A stretch of 64,000 bases of DNA from Hoeflea sp. (GCF_030682515.1 NZ_JAUXOD010000122.1:1-64000), one strand, 5' to 3'; positions 34,036 to 43,684 are shown, numbered from the stretch's first letter. A program made the numbers and translations. Notes: a model not told the origin generated them from the letters alone.

Positions 34036-35433
34036 TCAGTCGGCGGCGTCCGGTCCGGTCATGGCGAGCGGCACCACCCACCGGTCATAATCCTTTTCAT
34101 CGACACCTGCGTCCATTGCGGCCCTACGCAGGGTCAAGCCCTCCGCATGGGCGCGCTTGGCGATGGCTGCGGCCCGGTCGTAGCCCACATGCGGCGCCAG
34201 CGCCGTGACCAGCATCAGCGATTGCGCCATCAGGCTTTCGATCCGCGCCAGGTCGGGTTCGATCCCGGCCACGCACTTGTCGGTGAAGGACCGCGCCGCG
34301 TCGCCCAGGAGCCGGATCGACTGCAGCACGTTGAGGATGATCACCGGCTTGAACACGTTCAGTTCGAAATTGCCCTGGCTGCCCGCGAAGGTCACGGTCA
34401 CGTGGTTGCCGATGACCTGCGCGCAGACCATGGTCAGCGCCTCGGATTGCGTCGGGTTGACCTTGCCCGGCATGATCGACGAGCCCGGCTCGTTCTCCGG
34501 CAGGATCAGTTCGCCCAGTCCCGAGCGCGGGCCTGAGCCCAGGAACCGGATATCCTGGGCGATCTTGAACAGCCCCGCCGCCAGCGTGTTGAGCGCGCCT
34601 GACAGCTCCACCATGGAATCGTGGGCGGCGATGGCCTCGAACTTGTTGGCCGCACTCGTGAACGGCAGGCCCGTCAGCCGCGCCACATGGGCGGCGAAGC
34701 TTTCGGCGAAGCCCGCGGGCGCGTTCAGCCCGGTGCCCACGGCGGTCGCGCCCTGGGCGAGCGGATAGAGCCGCGGCAGGCAGGCCTTGAGCCGGGCGAT
34801 GCCCGCCTGCACCTGTGCGGCGTAGCCCGAGAATTCCTGGCCGAGCGTGATCGGGGTGGCGTCCTGAAGATGGGTGCGGCCAAGCTTGACGATCCCCTGC
34901 CAGGCCTTGCTCTTGGCATCGAGCGCCACGTGAAGGTGCGACAGCGCCGGGATGAGCCGGTCGGCAAGCTCCCGCGCCGCGGCGATATGCATCGCCGTGG
35001 GGAAGCTGTCGTTGGAGGATTGCGAGCGGTTGACATGGTCGTTGGGGTGGACCGGGGATTTCGATCCGGCAACCCCGCCCAGCACCGCAATGGCGCGGTT
35101 GGCGATCACCTCGTTGACATTCATGTTGGTCTGCGTGCCCGAGCCCGTCTGCCAGACCCTGAGCGGGAAATGCGCGTCGAGCGCCCCGTCGGCGACCTCG
35201 GCGGCGGCGGCCGCAATGGCGTGGCCGATGGACGGCTCAATCAGCCCCGCTTCCATGTTGGCAAGCACCGCCGCCTGCTTGACCAGGCCTAGCGCATGGA
35301 TGAGCGGCAGCGGCATAGTCTCGTCGCCGATGCGGAAATTGTCGAGGCTGCGCTCGGTCTGCGCCCCCCACAGCCGGTCCGCCCTGACCTCGATGGGTCC
35401 GAAGGAATCGGTTTCGGTGCGTGTGCCGGTCAT
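34036..35433 (-). CDS. fumC: Class II fumarate hydratase
   Basis: A 465-residue fumarase of the fumarase/aspartase superfamily. The active-site signature [15 protein letters not shown] is present, with [13 protein letters not shown] and the upstream GTQTNMN region. It hydrates fumarate to malate in the TCA cycle. ATG 35433 follows GGGAG; the longer frame to 35478 lacks a site. It converges on ecfG with 21 bases between stops. Confidence 0.95.
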   Translation of the reverse strand: MTGTRTETDSFGPIEVRADRLWGAQTERSLDNFRIGDETMPLPLIHALGLVKQAAVLANMEAGLIEPSIGHAIAAAAAEVADGALDAHFPLRVWQTGSGTQTNMNVNEVIANRAIAVLGGVAGSKSPVHPNDHVNRSQSSNDSFPTAMHIAAARELADRLIPALSHLHVALDAKSKAWQGIVKLGRTHLQDATPITLGQEFSGYAAQVQAGIARLKACLPRLYPLAQGATAVGTGLNAPAGFAESFAAHVARLTGLPFTSAANKFEAIAAHDSMVELSGALNTLAAGLFKIAQDIRFLGSGPRSGLGELILPENEPGSSIMPGKVNPTQSEALTMVCAQVIGNHVTVTFAGSQGNFELNVFKPVIILNVLQSIRLLGDAARSFTDKCVAGIEPDLARIESLMAQSLMLVTALAPHVGYDRAAAIAKRAHAEGLTLRRAAMDAGVDEKDYDRWVVPLAMTGPDAAD

Positions 35434-35651
35434 GGGCTCTCCCTTTCTGTCTCGAGCGCGGTCGCGGCGCTGCATCATGAATCCACGGTCAACCGGCCGT
35501 CTGGCGAGGACGAAGTCCAGGCCTTGGCATCGGCGCCTGGCATGCTATCACAACCTTTCTCCCACGGCGGGCGTCGGATTGCCATTGGCAGTGTGGGGTC
35601 GAGCAAGAGGCAGGGCGGCGTGACGCGCCCGGACTGTGACAGGAACCAGGC

Positions 35652-36047
35652 ATGAAACGCGGATACCGGCAGCTGATTGACGAGGCCGAAGCCAGGATCG
35701 AAACGCTGACGATCAAGGCGGCGTCAGCACTTCACGGCAGCGGCGATGTCACCTTTGTCGACCTGCGCGATCGCCGGGAGCTTGAGCGCGACGGCCGTAT
35801 CCCCGGCGCGTTCAACTGTCCGCGCGGCATGCTCGAATTCTGGATCGATCCGGAAAGCCCCTACCACAAACCCGTTTTCGCCGAACCGAAGCGGTTCGTC
35901 TTCTATTGCGCCAGCGGCTGGCGGTCGGCGCTGGCGACGCTTGCCGCCCAGGAAATGGGGCTCGGGCCGGTCTGTCATGTCGCGGGCGGCTTCTCGGCTT
36001 GGAAGCAGGCCGGCAAGCCGACCGAAGCGGTGGACCGCAAGGCCTAA
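35652..36047 (+). CDS. Rhodanese-like domain protein
   Basis: A 131-residue single rhodanese domain. It has VTFVDLRDRRELERDGRIPGA and the active-site loop FYCASGWRSALA, in which the cysteine accepts sulfane sulfur. The six-residue loop after Cys is of the sulfurtransferase type. A weak site GACAGGAACCAG precedes ATG 35652. No signal peptide. The 218-base gap to fumC holds no other gene I can see. Confidence 0.88.
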   Translation: MKRGYRQLIDEAEARIETLTIKAASALHGSGDVTFVDLRDRRELERDGRIPGAFNCPRGMLEFWIDPESPYHKPVFAEPKRFVFYCASGWRSALATLAAQEMGLGPVCHVAGGFSAWKQAGKPTEAVDRKA

Positions 36048-36152
36048 TGCATGTCGCGCTCAAATGTATTCATTTGAGCGATGACGTACATGCATTGATT
36101 CAAAGTGCTACAGCGACCTTTGCGCATCCGATTGGATGCGCGGCGCTGTAGC
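36048..36152. repeat. Double palindromic element, rhizobial-type intergenic repeat
   Basis: First half: TGCATG (36048-36053) with CATGCA (36089-36094) encloses GCTCAAATG (36058-36066) and CATTTGAGC (36071-36079). Second half: GCTACAGCG (36107-36115) with CGCTGTAGC (36144-36152) encloses GCGCATCC (36122-36129) and GGATGCGC (36134-36141). All four arms pair perfectly. Its place after rhodanese suggests a 3' end, and its form matches repeats seen many times in rhizobial genomes. The rest up to 36255 shows nothing clear. Confidence 0.75.
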
Positions 36153-36255
36153 CGGTTCCCGCAGACGATCCCGGCGCCGGGCAGGGGCCCTTGCGCCGGG
36201 CAACGTCGTCACTGTCTGGCGACCGAGAAGTAAGCAAGAGCTTACTGATGGCCGG

Positions 36256-37443
36256 TCACCGCTTCGTGTAGGTGCCGAACTTCACCCAGGTGCCGCCGCG
36301 GCGGGAGGAGTCCACGCAGGCCGTGACGAAGGCCACCCCGGCAAGCCCCTCGGCAATGCCGGGAAAGGTCACCCCCTCCGGAACCGGCTTGCCATCCCGG
36401 CGGGCGACGATGGCTTCGGCGGCTTCACTGTAGATGGTGGCAAAGCCCTCGAGATAGCCTTCCGGATGGCCCCCGGGAATGCGGCTGACCCGCTGGCCGG
36501 CGGCAGTGGCACCGGCGCCGTTGCGGGTAAGAAGCCGCTTTGGCTGGCCCAGCGGCGTGTACCAGAGATAGTTCGGGTCCTCCTGGGCCCATTCAATCCC
36601 GCCCTTTTCGCCGTAGACCCTGAGTTTGAGCGCGTTCTCGTTGCCCGGCGCCACCTGGCTGCACCAGAGCATCCCCTTGGCGCCGCCCGCAAACCGCATC
36701 AGCACATGGCCGTTGTCATCGACCTTGCGGCCTTCGACGAAACTGTCGAGATCGGCGCAGAGCTCCTCAAGCTCGAGGCCAGACACGAAGCTCGCCAGGT
36801 TGAAGGCGTGGGTGCCGATGTCGCCGGTCGAGCCGCCGACGCCCGAGCGCGCCGGATCTGTGCGCCATCCGGCTTGCTTCTGTCCGGTTTTCTCGAGGTT
36901 TTCCGTGAGCCAGTCCTGCGCATATTCGACCTGTACCAGCCGGATCGGCCCGAGCTCGCCGCTTTCGACCATCGCCCGCGCCTGGCGGATCATCGGGTAA
37001 CCGGTGTAATTGTGCGTGAGCACGAACAAGGCGCCCGATGTCTCCGCAGCCTTGGCGAGCTTGCGCGCGTCGGCAAGCGTCGAGGTCAGCGGCTTGTCGC
37101 AGATCACATGGATGCCGCGCTTCAGGAATTCGCGCGCCACGGGGAAGTGCATGTGGTTAGGGGTGACGATCGCCACCGCCTCGATGCCGTTCTTAAGCCG
37201 TGCTTCCCGCTTGGCCATTTCCACGTAATCGCCATAGGCGCGGTCGGCGGCGACGCCGAGATCGGCGGCCGAGGCCTTGGACTTCTCCGGCGTCGAGGAG
37301 AATGCGCCGGCGACAAGTTCATAGCGGTCATCGATGCGCGAGGCGATGCGGTGCACGCCGCCGATGAACGCGTCGCGCCCGCCGCCGACCATGCCGAGTC
37401 GGATCCGCCGGGAGGCGGTGGTGGTGGAGCCTTCGATAGCCAT
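36256..37443 (-). CDS. Gfo/Idh/MocA family oxidoreductase
   Basis: A 395-residue NAD(P)-dependent sugar/polyol dehydrogenase. N-terminal Rossmann motif IRLGMVGGGRDAFIGGVHR, the CDKPLT motif near residue 120, and the C-terminal GGSTGDIGTHAFNLA catalytic region typical of this fold. ATG 37443 is preceded by GGAGGG; the open frame to 37629 overlaps the next gene. It follows the TIM-barrel isomerase by 14 bases. Probable inositol-like or sugar substrate. Confidence 0.9.
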   Translation of the reverse strand: MAIEGSTTTASRRIRLGMVGGGRDAFIGGVHRIASRIDDRYELVAGAFSSTPEKSKASAADLGVAADRAYGDYVEMAKREARLKNGIEAVAIVTPNHMHFPVAREFLKRGIHVICDKPLTSTLADARKLAKAAETSGALFVLTHNYTGYPMIRQARAMVESGELGPIRLVQVEYAQDWLTENLEKTGQKQAGWRTDPARSGVGGSTGDIGTHAFNLASFVSGLELEELCADLDSFVEGRKVDDNGHVLMRFAGGAKGMLWCSQVAPGNENALKLRVYGEKGGIEWAQEDPNYLWYTPLGQPKRLLTRNGAGATAAGQRVSRIPGGHPEGYLEGFATIYSEAAEAIVARRDGKPVPEGVTFPGIAEGLAGVAFVTACVDSSRRGGTWVKFGTYTKR

Positions 37444-37457
37444 GATCTTCCCTCCGC

Positions 37458-38513
37458 TCAGGAAATGCCGAGCATGCGGCGGTTGGCGTCGTCGTCGGTG
37501 CCGCCATCGGCGAAATCGTCGAAGGCGCGCTCGGTGACGCGGATGATGTGGTCGGAGACGAACTGCGCGCCTTCGCGGGCCCCGTCCTCGGGGTGCTTCA
37601 AACAGCATTCCCATTCGACCACGGCCCAACCATCGAAATCATTGGCCGCCATCTTCGAGAAGATCGCGCCGAAATCGACCTGTCCGTCGCCGAGTGAACG
37701 GAAGCGGCCGGCCCGGTCGACCCAGGACTGGTAGCCCGAATAGACGCCCTGCCGACCGGTCGGGTTGAACTCGGCATCCTTGACGTGGAACATCCGGATC
37801 CGGTCCTTGTAGATGTCGATATTGTCGATGTAGTCGAGGCACTGCAGCACATAGTGCGAGGGATCGTAGAGCATGTTGCAGCGGGCGTGATTGCCGACGC
37901 GCTCGAGGAACATCTCGAAGGTCACGCCGTCATGCAGGTCTTCGCCCGGATGGATCTCGTAGCAGACATCGACGCCGCAGTCCTCGGCGTAGTCGAGGAT
38001 CGGGCGCCAGCGCCTGGCAAGCTCGTCGAAGGCGGTCTCGACCAGGCCCGCAGGCCGCTGCGGCCAGGGATAGATATAGGGCCAGGCGAGCGCGCCCGAA
38101 AAGCTCGCCATCGCATTCAGGCCCATGTGGCGCGAGGCGGAAAGCGCCATCCTGACCTGGTTGACCGCCCATTCCTGCCGCGCCTTCGGATTGCCGCGCA
38201 CCTGCGGCGCCGCAAAGCCGTCGAAGGCCTCGTCATAGGCGGGGTGCACGGCGACCAGCTGGCCCTGCAGATGGGTCGACAGCTCTGTCACCTCGACGCC
38301 GTTCGCCCGCGCCACGCCCTTGAACTCGTCGCAATAGTCCTTCGACGAGCCTGCCTTCTCAAGATCGATCAGGCGGCCGTCCCAGCTCGGAACCTGCACA
38401 CCCTTGTAGCCGCAGTCGGCGGCCCATTTGGTGATCGAGTCCCAGGAATTGAACGGTGCCGCGTCGCCGGCGAACTGCGCCAGGAACAGCGCTGGACCCT
38501 TGATGGTTTTCAT
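37458..38513 (-). CDS. Sugar phosphate isomerase/epimerase, AP-endonuclease-2-like TIM barrel
   Basis: A 351-residue TIM-barrel protein of the xylose-isomerase-like superfamily. Metal-site clusters are visible in VCYEIHPGEDLHD, NMLYDPSHYVLQ, MFHVKDAEFNPTG and AVVEWEC. The long loop regions set it apart from small epimerases. It is the middle gene of a three-gene minus-strand unit (39509-36256) with another epimerase and the Gfo/Idh gene. Confidence 0.88.
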   Translation of the reverse strand: MKTIKGPALFLAQFAGDAAPFNSWDSITKWAADCGYKGVQVPSWDGRLIDLEKAGSSKDYCDEFKGVARANGVEVTELSTHLQGQLVAVHPAYDEAFDGFAAPQVRGNPKARQEWAVNQVRMALSASRHMGLNAMASFSGALAWPYIYPWPQRPAGLVETAFDELARRWRPILDYAEDCGVDVCYEIHPGEDLHDGVTFEMFLERVGNHARCNMLYDPSHYVLQCLDYIDNIDIYKDRIRMFHVKDAEFNPTGRQGVYSGYQSWVDRAGRFRSLGDGQVDFGAIFSKMAANDFDGWAVVEWECCLKHPEDGAREGAQFVSDHIIRVTERAFDDFADGGTDDDANRRMLGIS

Positions 38514-38663
38514 TGGTTTTCTCCTCCAGAATTCGGTTATGCCGCCGCTTGGGGTCTCTTCGTCGATCAGGCCGGGGTGAGGGCGCCGGGCGGTGCGTGT
38601 CGCGCGTCGGATGCCAGTGACGCTTCAAACCCGGCTCGCGTGGCCCTTCCCCGTCCCGGCTCT

Positions 38664-39509
38664 TCAGGTGACTCCAAGGGAATTGGTGATGTGTCTGTAC
38701 CCTTCCCGATACACTGCCTCCGGGGTTTCTGCAAAGTCCCTCCAGACCTTGGTGGCCGCAGCGAGATCCGGCAGCCCCCTGCCGAAGCTCTCGATGGCCA
38801 GCCATCCGTCATAGCCGATGGAGCGGATCGCCGCATAGGTCTCCTGCCACGGAATATTGCCGCGCCCAGGCACGCCACGATCATTTTCGGAAATGTGGAT
38901 ATGGGCGACGCTGCCGGCATTGCGGGTCAGCGCGCCGATGGGATCGGTCTCTTCGATGTTGGCATGGAACGTGTCATACATCGCGCGAATGCTGGGATGG
39001 CCGATCTCGCCGAGATGGGCCGCCAGGCTGTCCATGGTGTTGACCAGATAGCATTCGAAGCGGTTCAGCGCCTCGAGCGCAACCGTGATACCGAGCCCCG
39101 CGGCATGGTCGCCGATCTGGCGCTGCGAGGCGACCGAATTGGCAAATTCCTGCGCCGTCGGGCCTTCCCCCGAGAAATGCCCCAGGGTCGAATGCAGCGG
39201 GCCGCAGATCAGGCTTGCGCCGAGCGCATGGGCCTTGTCGAGCGTCGCGCGCATGTAGTCCACGCCTCGGGCGCGTTGCGCCGCATCGCCGATCAGGTTC
39301 ATGGAGGGGTCGCCCATGGCCGAAACGGCGGTGCGGTCAAGCCCGATGTCGTCAAGCAGCAGGGCGAGGTCCCTGTAATGCCGGACGTCGCCCTCGAACA
39401 CGGGAACCTCCACGCCGTCAAAACCGGTGGCCTTTATATCGCGCAGCAGCGCTTCGTGGTCGTGGCCAACATGCGTGGTCCACAAGAACATGTTCATCCC
39501 GATCTTCAT
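38664..39509 (-). CDS. Sugar phosphate isomerase/epimerase (second TIM barrel)
   Basis: A 281-residue protein of the D-psicose/tagatose 3-epimerase-like group. It begins MKIGMNMFLWTTHVGHDHEA and has the active-site parts TVALEALNRFECYLVNT, AMYDTFHANIEE, IHISENDRGVPG and GWLAIESFG with Glu, Asp, His and Glu metal ligands. ATG 39509 is preceded by GGGGGG; the earlier frame lacks a site. A TGGTAATACCA operator lies 42 bases upstream. Confidence 0.88.
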   Translation of the reverse strand: MKIGMNMFLWTTHVGHDHEALLRDIKATGFDGVEVPVFEGDVRHYRDLALLLDDIGLDRTAVSAMGDPSMNLIGDAAQRARGVDYMRATLDKAHALGASLICGPLHSTLGHFSGEGPTAQEFANSVASQRQIGDHAAGLGITVALEALNRFECYLVNTMDSLAAHLGEIGHPSIRAMYDTFHANIEETDPIGALTRNAGSVAHIHISENDRGVPGRGNIPWQETYAAIRSIGYDGWLAIESFGRGLPDLAAATKVWRDFAETPEAVYREGYRHITNSLGVT

Positions 39510-39550
39510 CGAGGCCCCCCAACGGACTGCAATGCCTGTTTTGGTCAATC

Positions 39551-39561
39551 TGGTAATACCA
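39551..39561. promoter_or_regulatory. TGGTAATACCA operator, FadR-subfamily type
   Basis: A perfect TGGT-AAT-ACCA palindrome matching TNGTNNNACNA, 42 bases before the minus-strand epimerase gene and 200 before the plus-strand operon. Confidence 0.65.
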
Positions 39562-39689
39562 AATTGTTCCGACGGATAAAATCATCATGTTTGTTATCGG
39601 GATGCAAGGCCAAAAACAGCCGTAAACGAGACTATATGTTCTGGAAAGCCAAATTTGGAGGCTTGATTAGATTTAAAATTGGCTTTAAT

Positions 39690-39700
39690 TGGTCTAACCA
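39690..39700. promoter_or_regulatory. TGGTCTAACCA operator, FadR-subfamily type
   Basis: Another TGGT-N3-ACCA palindrome in the same 250-base divergent gap, 60 bases before the plus-strand operon. It and 39551-39561 flank an AT-rich promoter-like region. Confidence 0.65.
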
Positions 39701-39760
39701 GAATGAACATCGGAAACCAGCGGCGGGGGAGGTGGAGTCCTGCTGCAAGGGAGGATCATC

Positions 39761-40648
39761 ATGCACCTGTCGACCCATAACTGGATGCGCGCCGAGCCGC
39801 TGGAGGTGACGCTGCGCCGGATCAAGAAATTTGGCTATGAAAGCATCGAGATTTCGGGTGAGCCAACCCAGTACGACATCAAGGAGACCCGCGCCCTGCT
39901 CAAGGAGCACGGCATCCGCTGCTGGGGCGCGGTGACGCTCACGCTCGGCGAACGCAACCTTGCGGCCAAGGACGAGGGGCAGCGGGCCCGCACGGTCGAT
40001 TACGTCAAGAGCGTGCTGACCATGGTCAGCGAACTCGAAGGCGAGGTGATCACGCTGGTCCCGGCCACCGTCGGCAAGGTCCAGCCCGATGCGACCGAGG
40101 AAGAGGAATGGCGCTGGCTGGTGGAGGCCACCAAGGAGTGCTTCGCCCATTCCCAGAAGGTCGGCGTGAAGGTCGCCATCGAGCCGCTCAACCGCTTCGA
40201 GACCTACATCTTCAACCGGGCCGCCCAGGCGCTGGCGCTTGCCGATGCGGTGCACCCGGATTGCGGCGTGTGCCTGGACGCCTACCACCTCAACATGGAG
40301 GAATCCAACATCTATGACGCCATCCGCCTGGCCGGAAAGCGTCTTTTCGACTTCCACATCGCCGACAACAACCGCTTCGCCGCCGGGCTCGGCCATCTCG
40401 ACTGGCCGAAGATCGTCGCAACGCTCAAGGAGATCGGCTATGACGGCGCGCTGACCAACGAGTTCGTCGCTCCCGTCGACCGCACGCCTGCCGCGATCTA
40501 TCCCGACATGGTCGAGCGCGAGCCGGTCGACATCTCGCCCGAGCAGCTCAAGTTCATCCAGGACCATGGATCCAGCCTGCTCACCGAAAAGTTCTATTCG
40601 GACCAGATGCGCATAACGGCGGAAACGATCCTGCCGCTGATCAAGTAA
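39761..40648 (+). CDS. Sugar phosphate isomerase/epimerase (third TIM barrel)
   Basis: A 295-residue TIM-barrel isomerase. Metal ligands fit VAIEPLNRFETYIF (Glu), CVCLDAYHLNMEE region (Asp and His), DFHIADNNRFAAG (His) and ALTNEFVAP (Glu). The sequence CVCLDAYH here reads CGVCLDAYHLN. It opens the plus-strand operon with a GGGAGG-like site upstream. A third isomerase in the same cluster suggests stepwise epimerisation of one ketose-type substrate. Confidence 0.88.
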   Translation: MHLSTHNWMRAEPLEVTLRRIKKFGYESIEISGEPTQYDIKETRALLKEHGIRCWGAVTLTLGERNLAAKDEGQRARTVDYVKSVLTMVSELEGEVITLVPATVGKVQPDATEEEEWRWLVEATKECFAHSQKVGVKVAIEPLNRFETYIFNRAAQALALADAVHPDCGVCLDAYHLNMEESNIYDAIRLAGKRLFDFHIADNNRFAAGLGHLDWPKIVATLKEIGYDGALTNEFVAPVDRTPAAIYPDMVEREPVDISPEQLKFIQDHGSSLLTEKFYSDQMRITAETILPLIK

Positions 40649-40708
40649 ACCGAAAGAGGCGTCCACCGGGGCGGAATGCTCCGCCGCCGGGGTGCGAGGG
40701 TCCCTGTC

Positions 40709-41878
40709 ATGAAAATCAAATCCGTCCATGCGCGGTGGATCCAGATACCGATCGAGCAGGCGCGGCAGCACACCAGCGATTTCGGCACGCTGCGGACGTT
40801 CGACGCGGCCATCCTGCGCATCGAGACCGACGACGGCGTCGTCGGCTGGGGCGAGGGCAAGAACGCCGCCGGCAGCTCCGGCAACTACGCCACGCTTGTC
40901 CGCCTGCTCAACGAGGATTTCGGGCCGCGCATCATCGGACGCGACCCGGCCGACATCTCCTTCATCTGGGAGGATCTCTACAATGGCGTGCGGTCGCAGA
41001 AGGCGGCGATGGCCGGCCACGCCATGCCCGAAATGGCCCGGCGCGGCCTGACCGTTGCCGCCATCAGCGCGATCGACATCGCCTTGTGGGACATTCTCGG
41101 CAAGGCCGATGGCAAGCCGGTGTGGAGGCTTCTGGGCGGGCGCAAGGCCGAACGGATGCAGGCCTATGCCTCGGGCGGCTGGGCGAGCGCCGACAAGATC
41201 GGCGAGCAACTGCAGTCCTACATCGACCAGGGCGGCTTCCGCTCGGTCAAGATGCGGGTGGGCGCGATGGATTCCTCCCCCCATGTCTCGGCCGAGCGCG
41301 TCAAGGCGGCGCGCAAGGCGCTCGGGCCGGATGTGGAGCTGGCCGTGGACGCCCACGGCACCTACACGGTCGCGGGCGCCAGGCGCTTCGCGCACATGGT
41401 CGCCGATTGCGACCTGGCCTGGTTCGAGGAGCCGGTCATCGCCGACGACAAGGCGGGCATCGCCGAAGTCCGCGCCTCGGTCTCGGTGCCGATTGCCACC
41501 GGCGAAAGCGAGGCGACCCGGTTTGCCTTCCGCGACCTTGCCGTGAGGCGCGCGGCGGACATCTTCCAGCCCGACCCGGCCTTCTGCGGCGGCATCACCG
41601 AAGCCATGCGCATCGGTACGCTGGCCTCGGCCTTCAATCTGCGCCTGTCGCCGCATCTGTGGGCGGGCGCGCCGTGCTTCTTTGCCGGGCTGCACGTCTG
41701 TGCGGCGTCGCCCGCGAGTTTCATCGTCGAGTTTTCCCTTGGCGCGAACCCGATGATACATGATATCATCGACGAGACGGTCGAAGCTCGCGACGGGATG
41801 ATCGAGTTTCCCGACAAGCCGGGCCTCGGCTTCACGATGAACGAAGCCATCCTGCAGAAATACACAATAGCCTTATGA
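40709..41878 (+). CDS. Mandelate racemase/muconate lactonizing enzyme family (enolase superfamily dehydratase)
   Basis: A 389-residue enolase-superfamily protein. Metal ligands: VDAHGTY (Asp), WFEEP (Glu), ATGESEAT (Glu); acid/base residues KMRVG (Lys), then Asp in FQPDPAFCGG and His in SPHLWAG make the His-Asp dyad of the MR subgroup. Such enzymes dehydrate aldonic or aldaric acids. ATG 40709 begins MKIKSVHARW; the earlier Met at 40676 is unlikely. The stop overlaps the regulator start (ATGA). Confidence 0.9.
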   Translation: MKIKSVHARWIQIPIEQARQHTSDFGTLRTFDAAILRIETDDGVVGWGEGKNAAGSSGNYATLVRLLNEDFGPRIIGRDPADISFIWEDLYNGVRSQKAAMAGHAMPEMARRGLTVAAISAIDIALWDILGKADGKPVWRLLGGRKAERMQAYASGGWASADKIGEQLQSYIDQGGFRSVKMRVGAMDSSPHVSAERVKAARKALGPDVELAVDAHGTYTVAGARRFAHMVADCDLAWFEEPVIADDKAGIAEVRASVSVPIATGESEATRFAFRDLAVRRAADIFQPDPAFCGGITEAMRIGTLASAFNLRLSPHLWAGAPCFFAGLHVCAASPASFIVEFSLGANPMIHDIIDETVEARDGMIEFPDKPGLGFTMNEAILQKYTIAL

Positions 41879-42606
41879 CCAGCACCGAAAGCGAATTCCT
41901 TCCCGGCCTCGTGGCCTACATCGTCGAGACAGCCGGCGCCAACGGCGACAAGGCGCCTTCCGAGCGGGAACTCGCGGAACATTTTGCGGTCAGCCGGGGC
42001 CAGGTGCGCGAATCCCTGGCGATCCTCGAAGCCCTGCAGCTGATCGAGCGGCGCGCCAAGTCCGGGATCTATCTGACCATGGATTCAGCGGGGCTGAATG
42101 CGATGGTGCTGCTCGCCAGGGCCGGCGTTCAGCTCAAGCCGCGCCAGATCTTCGAAGCGGTCGAGCTGCGCAAGATCCACGAGATCAAGGCCGCAGAACT
42201 CGCGGCGCAGCGCGCCACCGCCGAGAACCTCGAGCGGCTGCGCGATATCCTGGAGCGTTCGGAACGCCAGATCGAGGCTGGCCTCGGCCTGCATCGGCTC
42301 GATGGGGAATTCCATCTGGAGATCGTCCGCGCCACCCAGAACGACATGTTCTACAAGATCTGCTCGAGCTTCTATGCCGCGAGCGAGCAGCGCCTGCCGA
42401 TCTATTTCGGCAAGGCAGAACGCAACATCAAGTCGCACAACGAGCACAAGCAGATCTATGACGCCCTGTCCCGCCGCGACAGCATCCTGGCGCAGGCCCT
42501 GATGAACACCCATCTCGGCCGCGCCCAGAGCTACTGGACGGAAATTCTCGATGCCAGCGGCGAACAGCAGGCCCAGGCTTCCCAACTGCCGCCGGCGCTT
42601 GTCTGA
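41875..42606 (+). CDS. FadR/GntR family transcriptional regulator (FCD)
   Basis: A 243-residue GntR-type regulator with an HTH (PSERELAEHFAVSRGQVRES) and an FCD C-terminal domain. It is co-translated with the dehydratase gene (ATGA overlap). Its family's operator TNGTNNNACNA occurs in front of both transcription units of this carbohydrate module and the ABC operon (39551, 39690, 49555), so it is the best candidate local repressor. Ligand probably a pathway acid. Confidence 0.88.
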   Translation: MTSTESEFLPGLVAYIVETAGANGDKAPSERELAEHFAVSRGQVRESLAILEALQLIERRAKSGIYLTMDSAGLNAMVLLARAGVQLKPRQIFEAVELRKIHEIKAAELAAQRATAENLERLRDILERSERQIEAGLGLHRLDGEFHLEIVRATQNDMFYKICSSFYAASEQRLPIYFGKAERNIKSHNEHKQIYDALSRRDSILAQALMNTHLGRAQSYWTEILDASGEQQAQASQLPPALV

Positions 42607-42636
42607 AAGCTGCTTCTCAAACCCGGGGCCGATCGG

Positions 42637-43626
42637 ATGCCAGCCATGATCTTTTCGACCCATCCGCTTCACCCCGAGGTGACCGCCGAGTTGCGCACGC
42701 TGGGCGACCTCGTGATCGCCAGCGCGCCGTCTGAGGCGGCGATCCTGAACGAAAGCGCCGGCGCGTCGATCATTGTCGTGCGCGCGCCGATTCCACCCGA
42801 GATTTTTACCCGCGAGAAGGCCCTCAAGGCTGCGGTCAGGCACGGGGCAGGTCTTGACATGATCCCGCTCGACGCCGCCACGCAGGCCGGCGTTCTGGTG
42901 GCCAATGTGCCGGGCGTCAACGCCGTCACGGTGGCCGAGCATTGCATCTGGTCGGCACTCGCGCTGCTACGCCGCTATCCCTCCGTCAGCGCCGACCTCA
43001 GAACCGCCGGCTGGGCCGTCGCCCGGGCGCATTCCGACCACGGCCGTGAACTCAGCGGGCGCACGATCGGCATCGTCGGGATGGGCAATGTCGGCACCGC
43101 GCTGTTCCGGATCGCGCGCGGCGGCTTCGGCATGAAGGTGCTTGCCGTCACCAGCAGGCCGGAAGACCTGCCCGACGGCGCCGAGGCCGCCGACTTGCCC
43201 ACGGCTCTGGCGCACAGTGACGTGGTTGTCCTCGCCTGTCCCCTGAACGACAGGACCCGCGGCATGATCAGCGCCGGCGAACTGGCGCTGATGCAGCCCG
43301 GCGCAGTGCTCGTCAATGTCGCGCGCGGCCCGGTGGTAGATGAGCGGGCGCTGCTTGACGCCCTGCGGGCCAATGCCATCGGCGGGGCCGTGCTTGATGT
43401 GTTCGACCAGCAGCCCCTGCCGGGCGACCATCCCTTGCTGTCGCTGCGCAACGTCATCCTCACCCCGCACATGGCCGGCATCACCGAGGAAAGCATGCTG
43501 CGCATGGGGCAGGGCGTGGTGATGGAGACGCGGCGCATTCTCGCAGGCCAGAAGCCCGTGAATTTCTGCAATCGGGAGGTCTGGCAGGAGTACCGCGCCC
43601 GTTTCGGCGCGCACGGTCTGGAGTGA
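42637..43626 (+). CDS. D-isomer specific 2-hydroxyacid dehydrogenase (NAD-dependent)
   Basis: A 329-residue dehydrogenase of the D-2-hydroxyacid type. Rossmann motif GIVGMGNVGTALFRIA, catalytic Arg in NVARGPVVDERAL, Glu in the LDVFDQQPLP region and His in LTPHMAGIT. It would interconvert a 2-hydroxy acid and a 2-keto acid, possibly the product of the dehydratase. It ends the plus-strand operon before a bidirectional hairpin. Confidence 0.9.
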   Translation: MPAMIFSTHPLHPEVTAELRTLGDLVIASAPSEAAILNESAGASIIVVRAPIPPEIFTREKALKAAVRHGAGLDMIPLDAATQAGVLVANVPGVNAVTVAEHCIWSALALLRRYPSVSADLRTAGWAVARAHSDHGRELSGRTIGIVGMGNVGTALFRIARGGFGMKVLAVTSRPEDLPDGAEAADLPTALAHSDVVVLACPLNDRTRGMISAGELALMQPGAVLVNVARGPVVDERALLDALRANAIGGAVLDVFDQQPLPGDHPLLSLRNVILTPHMAGITEESMLRMGQGVVMETRRILAGQKPVNFCNREVWQEYRARFGAHGLE

Positions 43627-43638
43627 GAGCCTCCGATT

Positions 43639-43684
43639 CTGGAGCGGCTCAGCGGAAGACCGGGTCTTCCGAGAACCGCTCCAG
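43639..43684. terminator. Bidirectional nested hairpin between convergent units
   Basis: CTGGAGCGG (43639-43647) pairs with CCGCTCCAG (43676-43684), and inside it CGGAAGA with TCTTCCG. It lies between the 2-hydroxyacid dehydrogenase and the ABC ATPase genes, which converge. The sequence resembles other rhizobial intergenic palindromes. Confidence 0.65.

Noticed and set aside
39632-41761. Minus-strand frame of 709 residues opposite the isomerase and dehydratase genes
   Set aside because: Same shadow effect; no start signal and no domain.
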